Below the pieces are notes generated by a model. That model was not told the DNA's origin and ran no database searches. It saw only the letters and a list, made by a program, of their open reading frames with translations. A stretch of DNA of 64,000 bases from Streptomyces sp. TBY4 (GTDB taxonomy: Bacteria; Actinomycetota; Actinomycetes; Streptomycetales; Streptomycetaceae), in assembly GCF_024213195.1 (NCBI RefSeq), contig NZ_JANAVF010000002.1, forward strand, positions 620,001-684,000, written 5' to 3'. A program made the translations under genes and the position numbers. This document shows, piece after piece, positions 8,295 to 16,184 of this stretch; position 1 is the first letter of the stretch, and every line of letters begins with the position of its first letter.

Positions 8295-9677
8295 ATGGAC
8301 CAGTCGAACCGCTACGCGAACCTCGCCCTCAGGGAAGAGGCCCTGATCGAGGGCGGCCGCCACGTGCTGTGCGCCTACACCATGAAGCCCAAGGCGGGGT
8401 ACGGCGACTACCTCTCCACCGCCGCCCACTTCGCCGCGGAGTCCTCGACCGGAACCAACGTCGAGGTGTGCACCACCGACGAGTTCACCAAGGGGGTCGA
8501 CGCCCTGGTCTACGAGATCGACGAGGCCCGGGAGCTCATGAAGATCGCCTACCCGGTCGACCTCTTCGACCGCAACATCATCGACGGCCGGGCGATGATC
8601 GCCTCCTTCCTCACCCTGACCATCGGCAACAACCAGGGCATGGGCGACGTCGAGTACGCCAAGATGCTCGACTTCTACGTACCGCCGGCCTACCTGCGGC
8701 TGTTCGACGGCCCGACGATGAACATCCAGGACATGTGGCGCGTCCTGGACCGCCCGGTCGTCGACGGCGGCATGGTCGTCGGCACCATCATCAAGCCCAA
8801 GCTGGGCCTGCGCCCCCAGCCGTTCGCGGACGCCTGCCACCAGTTCTGGCTGGGCGGCGACTTCATCAAGAACGACGAGCCGCAGGGCAACCAGGTCTTC
8901 GCGCCGCTGAAGGAGACGATGAAGGCCGTCGCCGACGCGATGCGCCGCGCCCAGGACGCCACCGGGGAGGCGAAGCTCTTCTCCGCCAACATCACCGCCG
9001 ACGACCCGGCCGAGATGGTCGCGCGCGGCGAGTACATCCTGGAGACCTTCGCGGAGAACGCCGACCACGTGGCCTTCCTGGTCGACGGCTACGTCGCCGG
9101 CCCGACCGCCGTCACCACCGCCCGGCGCAACTTCCCCGGCCAGTTCCTCCACTTCCACCGGGCCGGCCACGGCGCCGTGACCAGCCCGCAGTCCCGGCGG
9201 GGCTACACCTCCTTCGTGCACTGCAAGATGACCCGCCTGCAGGGCGCCTCCGGCATGCACACCGGCACCATGGGCTACGGAAAGATGGAGGGGGACACCG
9301 CCGACAAGGCCATCGCCTTCATGCTGGAGCAGGACACCGCCGACGGCCCCTTCTACCGTCAGGAATGGCTGGGCATGAAGCCCACCACCCCGATCATCTC
9401 GGGCGGCATGAACGCCCTGCGCCTCCCCGGGTTCTTCGACAACCTGGGCCACTCCAACGTCATCCAGACCTCCGGCGGCGGCGCCTTCGGCCACCGGGAC
9501 GGAGGCACGGCGGGCGCCAAGTCCCTGCGCCAGGCGCAGGACGCCTGGCAGCAGGGCATCAAGCTGGTGGAGTACGCCAAGGACCACCCGGAACTCAAGG
9601 GCGCCTTCGCGTCCTTCACCGCCGACGCGGACCGGCTCTACCCGGGCTGGCGCGACGAGCTCGGGACCGGAGCGTAG
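8295..9677 (+). CDS. cbbM: Ribulose-1,5-bisphosphate carboxylase/oxygenase, Form II
   Basis: This 460-aa protein follows the Rhodospirillum rubrum Form II enzyme almost end to end, with a one-residue offset. Catalytic residues are present: Glu49, Thr54 and Asn55 (ESSTGTN), Asn112 (GNNQGMG), Lys167 and Lys169 ([10 protein letters not shown]), the carbamylated Lys192 with Asp194 and Glu195 ([13 protein letters not shown]), His288 and Arg289 (FHRAGHG), loop-6 Lys330 (GYGKMEG), Ser369 (ISGGMNA) and the phosphate loop Gly394-Gly395 (SGGGAFGH). RuBisCO-like proteins lose several of these, so genuine carboxylase/oxygenase activity is expected. No small subunit is needed. The gene is last in the operon, 60 bp after the dehydrogenase, with GGAG before the ATG, and a terminator follows. 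There is no phosphoribulokinase nearby, so its role in autotrophy is doubtful; a sugar-salvage role fits better. Confidence 0.96.
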   Translation: MDQSNRYANLALREEALIEGGRHVLCAYTMKPKAGYGDYLSTAAHFAAESSTGTNVEVCTTDEFTKGVDALVYEIDEARELMKIAYPVDLFDRNIIDGRAMIASFLTLTIGNNQGMGDVEYAKMLDFYVPPAYLRLFDGPTMNIQDMWRVLDRPVVDGGMVVGTIIKPKLGLRPQPFADACHQFWLGGDFIKNDEPQGNQVFAPLKETMKAVADAMRRAQDATGEAKLFSANITADDPAEMVARGEYILETFAENADHVAFLVDGYVAGPTAVTTARRNFPGQFLHFHRAGHGAVTSPQSRRGYTSFVHCKMTRLQGASGMHTGTMGYGKMEGDTADKAIAFMLEQDTADGPFYRQEWLGMKPTTPIISGGMNALRLPGFFDNLGHSNVIQTSGGGAFGHRDGGTAGAKSLRQAQDAWQQGIKLVEYAKDHPELKGAFASFTADADRLYPGWRDELGTGA

Positions 9678-9688
9678 AAACGCCGGAA

Positions 9689-9721
9689 CCGGCCCTCCCC
9701 CCGCATCGGGGGGAGGGCCGG
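9689..9721. terminator. Strong terminator after the RuBisCO gene
   Basis: A perfect 14-bp stem (CCGGCCCTCCCCCC at 9689-9702, complement at 9708-9721) with a 5-nt loop lies 11 bp after the cbbM stop and 24 bp before the convergent cellulase stop. It probably serves both genes. Confidence 0.85.
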
Positions 9722-9745
9722 CGTCGTTCGGGGGTGGTGCGGGGG

Positions 9746-11239
9746 TCAGCTCGTGGGGAAGTTGTCGGCGGTGCGGATCCGGTCACGGATCCAGACGCCG
9801 GCCGGCTTCAGGGACGAGGTCCCGGTCCACGGGCCGTTGCTGTTGCAGGTGCCCTCCTTGAAGACGGCGCCGCTGCGGTTGTCGTCGGAGAAGTTCCAGT
9901 TGGTCCAGCTGATCTTCTTGGCGGCCATCAGGTCCAGGTACTTCTGCGTCATGGCGAAGTCGTTGGCGCCCTCACCCGCGTAGTTCTGGGTGCCGAACTC
10001 GGTGACGAACACCGGGATCCGGTCGGCGGCGCGGGACAGGGTGTCCAGGTACTCCTCGCGGTGCGAGAACGCGTAGAAGTGGAAGGTGTACATGATGTTG
10101 GAGGCGTTGACCTGGTTGTTCACGACCTCGGTCTCGTCGCCGCCCTCCGAGACCCCGAAGGAGGACCAGGCGCGCGTCCCGACCAGCACCGGGGCGTTGG
10201 AGTCGATGCCGCGGATCACCGGGATGATCTGCTCGGCGTAGGACTTCACCTTGGCCCAGGTCACCCCGCTGGGCTCGTTGGCGATCTCGTAGAGGACGTT
10301 GCTCTTGTCCTTGTGGCGGTTGGCGATGGCCGTGAAGAAGGTCTTGGCCTTGGAGAGGTTGGCGTTGGGGTCGCCCGGGTCGAGCATGTGCCAGTCCACG
10401 ATCACGTACATGCCGCGGGCGGTGGCCTGTTCGATGAGTGAGTGGGCGAGGTCGGTGAACTTCTGCGGGTCGGTCTCGTAGCCCTCCTCCTGGACGTACG
10501 TGGAGACGCGCAGGATGTCGGCGTTCCAGTCCTTGGCGAGGGCGTCGAGCGAGCCGGAGGTGAGGCACTGGGCGTACCACTGGGTTCCGTGGGTGCTCAT
10601 GCCGCGCAACTGGATGGGCTTGCCGTACTGGTTGCAGAGCTTGGTGCCGCAGACCGTGAGCTGGCCGTTGACGGCGACCGGGGTGCTGCCCGTGGGCGGG
10701 GTGGTCGTCCCCGTGTCCACCGACAGGTGGTCGACGTTGGGCCCGCCGTTGGAGGTGGTGGCGGTGGCCCGGATGGTGTTTGCGCCCGCCTTGAGGTTCG
10801 CGGTCAGGGCGGTGGTGGCCCAATTGGTCCACGCGCCCGTGCCGTTGAAGGCCTTGTTGGTGGCGACGACGGTGCCGTTGACCGTCAGGGTCATGGGCCG
10901 GTTGGTGGTGGTGCCGTTGGCGTACCGGAGGGTGAGTCCGGCACTGCCGGCGGCGGCCGCGTTCACCGTCCACTCGACATAACTACCGTTGAGGTTGTCG
11001 TAGTTGACGAATCCACTGCCGGTGAAACCGGAGTGGTTGGATTCTACGAGGCCCTGCGAGATGCGGGCGCTCTCGGCCTCGTGGGTGACGGCGGCGGCAG
11101 AGGTGGCAGCCGAGGTGGGGGCGGGGCTGCCGGCGGTGGGGGCGGCTATGCCGGGTGCGCCGGCCAGGCCGACGAGCAGGCTGCCGGTGAGGGTTCCGGC
11201 GGCGGCGAGGGTGCGCAACCGGAAGCGTGGGGGTCTCAA
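9746..11239 (-). CDS. Secreted CBM35/CBM6-like plus GH5 endoglucanase (cellulase)
   Basis: The 497-aa precursor starts with a signal peptide (basic RPPRFRLR, hydrophobic core, Ala-rich cleavage region ~30-45). Residues ~52-175 form a carbohydrate-binding beta-sandwich of the CBM35/CBM6 type (HEAESARISQG, SGFVNYDNLNGSYVEW, ending VDHLSVD). After a short Thr/Pro linker comes a GH5 domain (~190-490) with the acid/base Glu322 in YEIANEPSG and the nucleophile Glu414 in FVTEFGTQ, plus VIVDWHMLDPGDPN typical of subfamily 2 endoglucanases. It should cut beta-1,4-glucan outside the cell. The start is TTG with GGAGA upstream; the nearby ATG is out of frame. It is transcribed divergently from the beta-helix gene. 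Confidence 0.92.
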   Translation of the reverse strand: MRPPRFRLRTLAAAGTLTGSLLVGLAGAPGIAAPTAGSPAPTSAATSAAAVTHEAESARISQGLVESNHSGFTGSGFVNYDNLNGSYVEWTVNAAAAGSAGLTLRYANGTTTNRPMTLTVNGTVVATNKAFNGTGAWTNWATTALTANLKAGANTIRATATTSNGGPNVDHLSVDTGTTTPPTGSTPVAVNGQLTVCGTKLCNQYGKPIQLRGMSTHGTQWYAQCLTSGSLDALAKDWNADILRVSTYVQEEGYETDPQKFTDLAHSLIEQATARGMYVIVDWHMLDPGDPNANLSKAKTFFTAIANRHKDKSNVLYEIANEPSGVTWAKVKSYAEQIIPVIRGIDSNAPVLVGTRAWSSFGVSEGGDETEVVNNQVNASNIMYTFHFYAFSHREEYLDTLSRAADRIPVFVTEFGTQNYAGEGANDFAMTQKYLDLMAAKKISWTNWNFSDDNRSGAVFKEGTCNSNGPWTGTSSLKPAGVWIRDRIRTADNFPTS

Positions 11240-11271
11240 GACGTCTCCATCCCGTTGACGATCCTGCGATC

Positions 11272-11290
11272 GTAAGGAAAGTTTCCTAAC
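11272..11290. promoter_or_regulatory. Palindrome upstream of the cellulase gene (candidate operator)
   Basis: GGAAA-G-TTTCC, extended outwards to GTnAGGAAAGTTTCCTnAC, pairs at 8 of 9 positions on each side of a central base. It lies about 35-50 bp upstream of the cellulase TTG start. The symmetry and the position suit a repressor operator, but I cannot name the protein. Confidence 0.45.
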
Positions 11291-11345
11291 GGCATGGAAT
11301 GGAATATCAGCCTCCCGCGATCCACCACAAGAGTCTTGCGCTCAA

Positions 11346-11359
11346 TCCACATATGTGGA
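11346..11359. promoter_or_regulatory. Perfect palindrome TCCACATATGTGGA (candidate IclR operator)
   Basis: This 14-bp palindrome is upstream of the beta-helix gene. A near copy (12 of 14 bases, TCCACATATCTAGA) lies in front of the uronate ABC operon next to the IclR gene. IclR proteins bind short palindromes of this kind, so the pair probably marks one regulon. Confidence 0.6.
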
Positions 11360-11461
11360 CTGGAAATTGATGAAGAGACAGTCATTGACCGACTGGACGT
11401 CTGCCAGCACGATGTAGCGCGGCTCACCTCCCCAACTCCCCCCACCACCGCAGGAGGAACG

Positions 11462-13786
11462 TTGTCCGCACGATGGAGAACCGCCGCCGCATGCGGCGGC
11501 GCCACGGCCCTGCTCATGGCCTCCGGCGTCGCCCTCGGCTCCCTGGACGGCGGCGCTCAAGCCGCCGTCCCCACCGCCTCCGCCGCTGTGACCGGCGGCC
11601 TCGACCTGTCCCAGGGCAACCGGCGCACCCCGGTCAGCGGGCTCTACGACTGGTCCAAGGCCGGCTACCGGGGCGGCGCCGATCTGCCCGGCCCGGGACA
11701 GGCGAACCCCGACGCCGCCTGCCAGATCACCCCCACGGAACTGGCCGGCCTCGGCGTCACCCCGAACGACGGAGCCGACGACTCGGCCGGACTCCAGGCG
11801 GCGATCGACCAGATCCGCACCAACTGCTCGCCGGGAGCCGGGCACGGCAAACTGTCGCTGATCACTCTCCCCGCCGGGGTCCTCGACGTGAGCCGGCAGA
11901 TCTCGGTCGACGCCGACTACCTCGTCCTGCGGGGCGCGGGCAGCGGCGCCGGCGGCACCCGGTTCGTGTTCCGGCCCGACGCCAACACCCGCTACGACGC
12001 GCTCACTCCGGACGGTTCCGACTGGGACGAGGACGGCATGACCGCCGGCTCGGCCAAGGGCGGATGGATCTGGCCCGGCCGCGGGCTCTTCCGTGTCCAG
12101 TCCCGCGGTGTGCACTCCGCCTACGCCTCCGAGTACGCGGCCGCCCCCGCCAACCGCAAGGACCTCTTCGAGGGCACCGTCAACGTGCACTGGAAGGCCG
12201 GGCTGAAGCTCCGCGACAAGGCCGGCGACACCGGCTTCGCGGCCCGCGCCGGGGACAAGGTCGTGCACCTGGCCTCCTCGGGGGCGCTGGGCGCCTTCCA
12301 GCCGGGCGGCCTCGTCAACATCCGGGCGGCGAACACGCTGAAGTTCTACGCCCAGCAGGACGTCCAGCCCGCCGACGGCACGCTCCAGAACATCCACATG
12401 CGCCAGCAGATCTTCACCGTGGCGGCCGTGGACACCGCCAACCGCACGCTGACCCTGGACAAGCCGCTGGAGTTCGACGTCCCGGTGAGCTCCACCTCGG
12501 ACGGCTCGGCGCCGATCGCCGGCGCGGTCTACGACTCCAAGGCCGCCCCGCTCGTCGACCCGGTCCTGGGCGTCGGCTTCGAGGGCTTCGCGCTCACCCA
12601 CGAGATCCCCGGACTCGCCGCGGCGGACGCGAAGTTCAACTACGGCAACATGGCGCCGGCCGAGGAGATGCACGGCATCGTCTTCAAATGGGCCGCCGAC
12701 TCCTGGGTCCGGGGCATCCGGACGGAGATGACCGGGTCCCACCCGATCGTCACCGAGGAGGCCTACCGCCTCCAGATCGTCGACAACCAGCTCGACGGAT
12801 CGTGGAACAAGGGCAAGGGCGGCAACGGGTACTTCCGCGGCTCGCGCGTCTGGGACTCCCTCTACGCGGGCAACACCTCACGCAACCTGCGCCACTTCAC
12901 CTTCCAGTGGTCGGCCTCCGGGAACGTGGTCATCGGGAACGACTTCGATTCCGACCTCAACCTGCACGGCGGCTGGGAGCGCAACAACCTCTTCGAGAAC
13001 AACACGGTGACCGTGCCCTACGACCACCGCTCCGGCAACTGCCGGGCGAACTGCGGCGAGGAGGGCGGCGGCGGCCCCGACGCCTCCACCTGGTACCCGA
13101 TCTGGTGGGGCGCGGGCAAGAAGGCGGTGAAGTGGTCCGGCTCCTCCGGCCCGCGCAACGTCTTCTTCAACAACGCCATGAGCAAGCAGACAGCGGCGGG
13201 CGCGGGCTACACCCCGTACTACTCCGACGCGGGCCGGATCTACCAGTTCGGCTGGAGCGGCACGGCGTGGAAGCACCTCGACCAGGGCGGCACGGCGATC
13301 CCCGACTGGGCCGGCCGTGAACGGCTCGACTACACCGGCGGCCACGGAGTGGACGCCACCAGGACGGACACCGGAGCCTCGCTCTTCCTGAAGTCCCTGA
13401 CGGGAGGGCCTACGCCCACGCCCACGCCCACACCGACGCCCACCCCCACCCCGACACCGACCTCCTCGCCGACCACCCCGCCGCCGGCCGGCTGCCTGAC
13501 CGTGCGGACCGTCCGGACCAACGCCTGGAGCAGTGGCTACGGCATGGACGTGTTCGTCAAGAACGACTGCGACACCGCGGTCGCGGGCTGGAAGGTCGAG
13601 TTCACCCTGCCCTCCGGCACCACCGTGTCCAGCCACTGGTCGGCGAACAAGACGCAGAGCGGCCAGCGGTACGGATTCACCAACGTGGCGTGGAACGGCG
13701 CCATCCCCGCGGGCCAGGAGAAGGGCTTCGGATTCAACGCGGCCGGGCTCGGCCTGCCCACCCAACTCACCGTCGTCCGCCAGTAG
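11462..13786 (+). CDS. Secreted right-handed beta-helix protein with C-terminal CBM2 (pectate-lyase-like)
   Basis: I start at the TTG preceded by AGGAGGAAC; this gives 774 aa with a signal peptide (~1-36, cleavage near GGAQA-AVP). Residues ~80-640 look like a parallel beta-helix: LITLPAGVLDVSRQI and the next strand LVLRGAGSG, then repeated Asn/Gly-rich turns such as VIGNDFDSDLNLHGGWERNN and FENNTVTVPYD. This fold is used by pectate lyases, polygalacturonases and GH55 glucanases; I cannot pick the active-site residues or the reaction. A Pro-Thr linker joins it to a CBM2 (~675-774: WSSGYGMDVFVKND, GTTVSSHWSANKTQSGQ, GFGFNAAG), which binds cellulose. With the uronate operon nearby, pectin attack is the likeliest job. 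A second CBM2/beta-helix gene follows 16 bp later. Confidence 0.82.
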   Translation: MSARWRTAAACGGATALLMASGVALGSLDGGAQAAVPTASAAVTGGLDLSQGNRRTPVSGLYDWSKAGYRGGADLPGPGQANPDAACQITPTELAGLGVTPNDGADDSAGLQAAIDQIRTNCSPGAGHGKLSLITLPAGVLDVSRQISVDADYLVLRGAGSGAGGTRFVFRPDANTRYDALTPDGSDWDEDGMTAGSAKGGWIWPGRGLFRVQSRGVHSAYASEYAAAPANRKDLFEGTVNVHWKAGLKLRDKAGDTGFAARAGDKVVHLASSGALGAFQPGGLVNIRAANTLKFYAQQDVQPADGTLQNIHMRQQIFTVAAVDTANRTLTLDKPLEFDVPVSSTSDGSAPIAGAVYDSKAAPLVDPVLGVGFEGFALTHEIPGLAAADAKFNYGNMAPAEEMHGIVFKWAADSWVRGIRTEMTGSHPIVTEEAYRLQIVDNQLDGSWNKGKGGNGYFRGSRVWDSLYAGNTSRNLRHFTFQWSASGNVVIGNDFDSDLNLHGGWERNNLFENNTVTVPYDHRSGNCRANCGEEGGGGPDASTWYPIWWGAGKKAVKWSGSSGPRNVFFNNAMSKQTAAGAGYTPYYSDAGRIYQFGWSGTAWKHLDQGGTAIPDWAGRERLDYTGGHGVDATRTDTGASLFLKSLTGGPTPTPTPTPTPTPTPTPTSSPTTPPPAGCLTVRTVRTNAWSSGYGMDVFVKNDCDTAVAGWKVEFTLPSGTTVSSHWSANKTQSGQRYGFTNVAWNGAIPAGQEKGFGFNAAGLGLPTQLTVVRQ
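13409..13462 (+). repeat. Pro-Thr linker repeat in the beta-helix-CBM2 gene
   Basis: A degenerate 6-bp repeat (CCNACN) encodes (PT)n between the catalytic domain and CBM2. It is the usual glycosylatable spacer of streptomycete cellulases; length is likely to vary between strains. Confidence 0.9.
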
Positions 13787-13802
13787 GAAGCGAGCCGAAC
13801 AC

Positions 13803-15275
13803 ATGCGCAGAGCGATACCGGGAGCCGTCGTGGCGACCGTGGCCGGTCTGGTGGCGGCGGGGGCGCTGACCCTGCCCGCCCAGGCCGCCGCACCCAGCCT
13901 CACCGCCCGCGTCACGCAGGCCAACGCGTGGGACTCCGGCTACGGAGCCGACGTGGTCGTCACCAACGGCGGGGACGCCGCCGCCACGGCCTGGAAGGTG
14001 GAGTTCGACCTGCCGGCCGGCACGACGGTCAGCAGCCACTGGTCGGCGAACAGGACCCAGAGCGGCCAGCACTACACCTTCACCAACGTCAGCTGGAACG
14101 GGGACATCGCCCCGGGCGGCTCGAAGGGCTTCGGCTTCAACGCCTCGGGCCTCGGCCTGCCGCTCAACTGCAAGATCAACGGCGCTCCGTGCACGGGCGG
14201 CGGCCCGGGAACCCCGACGCCTACCCCCACGCCGACCCCCACCCCGACTCCGACTCCCACGCCGACCCCGACTCCCACGCCGACCCCCACCCTCCCGCCC
14301 GGCCCCGTCGTCGACGTCAGCACCTCGGCCGAGCTCCGCAGCGCGCTGGCCGCCGCCGCGCCCGGCCAGACGATCCGGATGGCGGCCGGTGAGTACCGGG
14401 GCTCCTTCGTCACCGAACGGGACGGCACCGCCGCCGCGCCGATCACCCTGACCGGCCCGCGCACCGCCGTGCTCGTCAACGACGGCCCCTCCGGCACCGC
14501 CCCGTCCTGCCCCGCACCCACGGCGGGCTGGGACTCCGGCTACGGGCTGTGGCTGTACGGGGCCCCGTACTGGAACCTCACCGGCTTCACCGTGAAGGAC
14601 TCCAAGAAGGGCGTGGTGATCGACGACTCCCACCACGTCAAGGCCGACGGGCTGTACGTCCACCACGTCGACGAGGAGGGGGTGCACTTCCGGAAGTCCT
14701 CCGCCGACGGCGTGATCCGCAACTCCGTCATCGAGCACACCGGCCTGGTCCAGCCCGGCTACGGCGAGGGCGTCTACCTCGGCTCGGCGGGTTCCAACTG
14801 GGGTTGCCACGGCAACTCCGGCGGGGTGGACCGATCCGACCGGGTGCTCGTGGAGAACAACCGGATCGGCCCCTACGTGGCCGCGGAGGCCATCGACATC
14901 AAGGAGGGGACCTTCGCCGGGACCATCCGCGGAAACACCTTCGACGGCCGGGGGATCACGGGACAGAACTCCGCCGACTCCTGGGTCGACGTGAAGGGCG
15001 TCGACTACGTGATCGAGGGCAACAAGGGCACCTTCGCCCCGCCCGGCACCTTCGCCAACGGCTACGAGACGCACAACCCCTCCACCACCCCGGCCTTCGA
15101 CAACGGCTGCGGCACGGTGTGGCGGAACAACACCTCGGACCTCGGCGGCGCCGGCGCCTACGCCGTCAAGGTCACCTCGGTGTCGAAGTGCTCCGCCCGG
15201 CCGAACGTCGTCCACACCTCCAACACGGTCACGGGGGCCACGTCCGGTCTGACCAACATCCCGGTCACACCGTAA
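13803..15275 (+). CDS. Secreted CBM2 plus right-handed beta-helix protein
   Basis: The 490-aa precursor has a signal peptide (MRRAIPGAVVATVAG, cleavage near AQAAA), an N-terminal CBM2 (~30-130: ANAWDSGYGADVVVTNGG, GTTVSSHWSANRTQSGQ, GFGFNASGLGLP), a long Pro-Thr linker (~138-164) and a C-terminal beta-helix (~170-490). The helix repeats show N-x-I/V-x-x turns (VLVENNRIG, TIRGNTFDG) and many His residues (DDSHHVKADGLYVHHVDEEGVHF), as in DUF1565/PL9-type proteins. The domain order is the reverse of the preceding gene although the CBM2 sequences are very alike, which points to duplication and shuffling. AGGAAG precedes the ATG. The enzymatic activity is not provable here; a pectin or hemicellulose lyase bound to cellulose is plausible. 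Confidence 0.82.
   Translation: MRRAIPGAVVATVAGLVAAGALTLPAQAAAPSLTARVTQANAWDSGYGADVVVTNGGDAAATAWKVEFDLPAGTTVSSHWSANRTQSGQHYTFTNVSWNGDIAPGGSKGFGFNASGLGLPLNCKINGAPCTGGGPGTPTPTPTPTPTPTPTPTPTPTPTPTPTLPPGPVVDVSTSAELRSALAAAAPGQTIRMAAGEYRGSFVTERDGTAAAPITLTGPRTAVLVNDGPSGTAPSCPAPTAGWDSGYGLWLYGAPYWNLTGFTVKDSKKGVVIDDSHHVKADGLYVHHVDEEGVHFRKSSADGVIRNSVIEHTGLVQPGYGEGVYLGSAGSNWGCHGNSGGVDRSDRVLVENNRIGPYVAAEAIDIKEGTFAGTIRGNTFDGRGITGQNSADSWVDVKGVDYVIEGNKGTFAPPGTFANGYETHNPSTTPAFDNGCGTVWRNNTSDLGGAGAYAVKVTSVSKCSARPNVVHTSNTVTGATSGLTNIPVTP
14211..14291 (+). repeat. Pro-Thr linker repeat in the CBM2-beta-helix gene
   Basis: About 80 bp of CC(N)AC(N) repeats encode a (PT)n spacer, longer than the one in the neighbouring gene. 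Expansion and contraction by slippage would be expected. Confidence 0.9.
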
Positions 15276-15285
15276 GGGTGACGGT

Positions 15286-16065
15286 TCATCTGATGCCGTG
15301 ACGGCGCAGCGTGTTCGCGAGGGCGGTGGCATGGGAAACGACCGCCTTCGCGACGCGCTCGGTCTCCGCCTCGGTTGCTGCCTCCACCGGCATCGAGCAG
15401 CTGATGGCGTCCGAGGCGGGGATCCGGTAGTGGACGGGCGCCGACAGGCAGGCCACTCCCGGGGTGCCCTGCTCGCGTTCCAGGGCCCAGCCCCGGTCCC
15501 GTACCAGGGCCAGCTCGGCGTACAGCGCGGCGCGGTCGGTGACCGTGTTCGGGGTGAATGCCTCCAGGTGGGCGGGCAGTACCGCGTCCACCTCCTCGGT
15601 GGTGAGGTCGGAGAGCAACGCCTGTCCCAGCGCGGTCAGATGGGCCGGCAGCCGGCGGCCGACCCGGGAGATGGCGCGGACGTTGTCGCGTGCCTCGCGG
15701 CTGGCGAGGTAGAGGACGTACGCGTCGTCGCGGCGGGCGAAGTGGACGGTGTAGCCCGTCTCCTCGCGGAGGTCCTCCATCACCGCGTGCGCGTACGGCA
15801 GCGCGGGGTCGCGGTCGAGGTAGGCGGTGCCGGAGAGCAGTGCGTGCGGGCCGACGCCGAAGGCGGAGCCGCTGTCGTCCGCCTCCACCCACTTGAGCTC
15901 GCGCAGGGTCCGCACGAGCGCGTGCAGGCTGCTGCGCGGGTACCCGAGGCGGTCCTGGAGCTCGGACACCGTGAGTTTCTCGGGGGAGGAGGCAAGTGCC
16001 TCCAGGATGCGCACGGTTCGCTCGGCGGACTTGACCGTCGCGACGTCGGGCGTGACTCCGGGCAT
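15286..16065 (-). CDS. IclR-family transcriptional regulator
   Basis: The start is the ATG five bases after GGAGGA, giving 259 aa; longer in-frame starts would run into the divergent promoter. Residues ~10-70 form the IclR winged helix (VKSAERTVRILEAL, TVSELQDRLGYPRSSLHALVRTL) and ~80-255 the effector-binding domain (TGYTVHFARRDDAYVLYL, GRRLPAHLTALGQALLSDL, GVACLSAPV, MPVEAA near the C-terminus). IclR proteins commonly govern aromatic-acid and uronate or pectin breakdown (for example KdgR). It converges on the beta-helix gene with a 10-bp gap and is divergent from the ABC/uronate operon, which it very likely controls through the palindrome at 16155. Confidence 0.92.
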   Translation of the reverse strand: MPGVTPDVATVKSAERTVRILEALASSPEKLTVSELQDRLGYPRSSLHALVRTLRELKWVEADDSGSAFGVGPHALLSGTAYLDRDPALPYAHAVMEDLREETGYTVHFARRDDAYVLYLASREARDNVRAISRVGRRLPAHLTALGQALLSDLTTEEVDAVLPAHLEAFTPNTVTDRAALYAELALVRDRGWALEREQGTPGVACLSAPVHYRIPASDAISCSMPVEAATEAETERVAKAVVSHATALANTLRRHGIR

Positions 16066-16092
16066 GTACATCCTCCAAATTCCGCGCGGCTG

Positions 16093-16122
16093 TTGACCGG
16101 CATGGTAGCGGACGCTTACTTT
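16093..16122 (+). promoter_or_regulatory. Candidate promoter of the uronate ABC operon
   Basis: TTGACC (16093-16098), an 18-bp spacer and TACTTT (16117-16122) form a good vegetative-type promoter. The putative IclR operator lies about 25 bp beyond the expected start of transcription, where a bound repressor would block elongation. Confidence 0.5.
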
Positions 16123-16154
16123 CCCTTGCAGGGCAACCACATGCTCAGATCCTG

Positions 16155-16168
16155 TCCACATATCTAGA
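16155..16168. promoter_or_regulatory. Candidate IclR operator, near copy of the 11346 palindrome
   Basis: TCCACATATCTAGA differs at two positions from the perfect palindrome TCCACATATGTGGA found upstream of the first beta-helix gene, and gains outer GTC/GAC symmetry. It ends 16 bp before the binding-protein start codon and 90 bp from the divergent IclR start. Confidence 0.6.
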
Positions 16169-16184
16169 CGAGGATCCACCTCTC

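Noticed and set aside
8295..9677. RuBisCO-like protein as in apiose or methionine-salvage pathways
   Set aside because: All carboxylase active-site residues are present, and the sequence follows the Form II pattern throughout.
16066..16179. Longer IclR start reading MDPRLDMWTG
   Set aside because: It would translate the divergent promoter and operator; GGAGGA directly supports the ATG at 16065.
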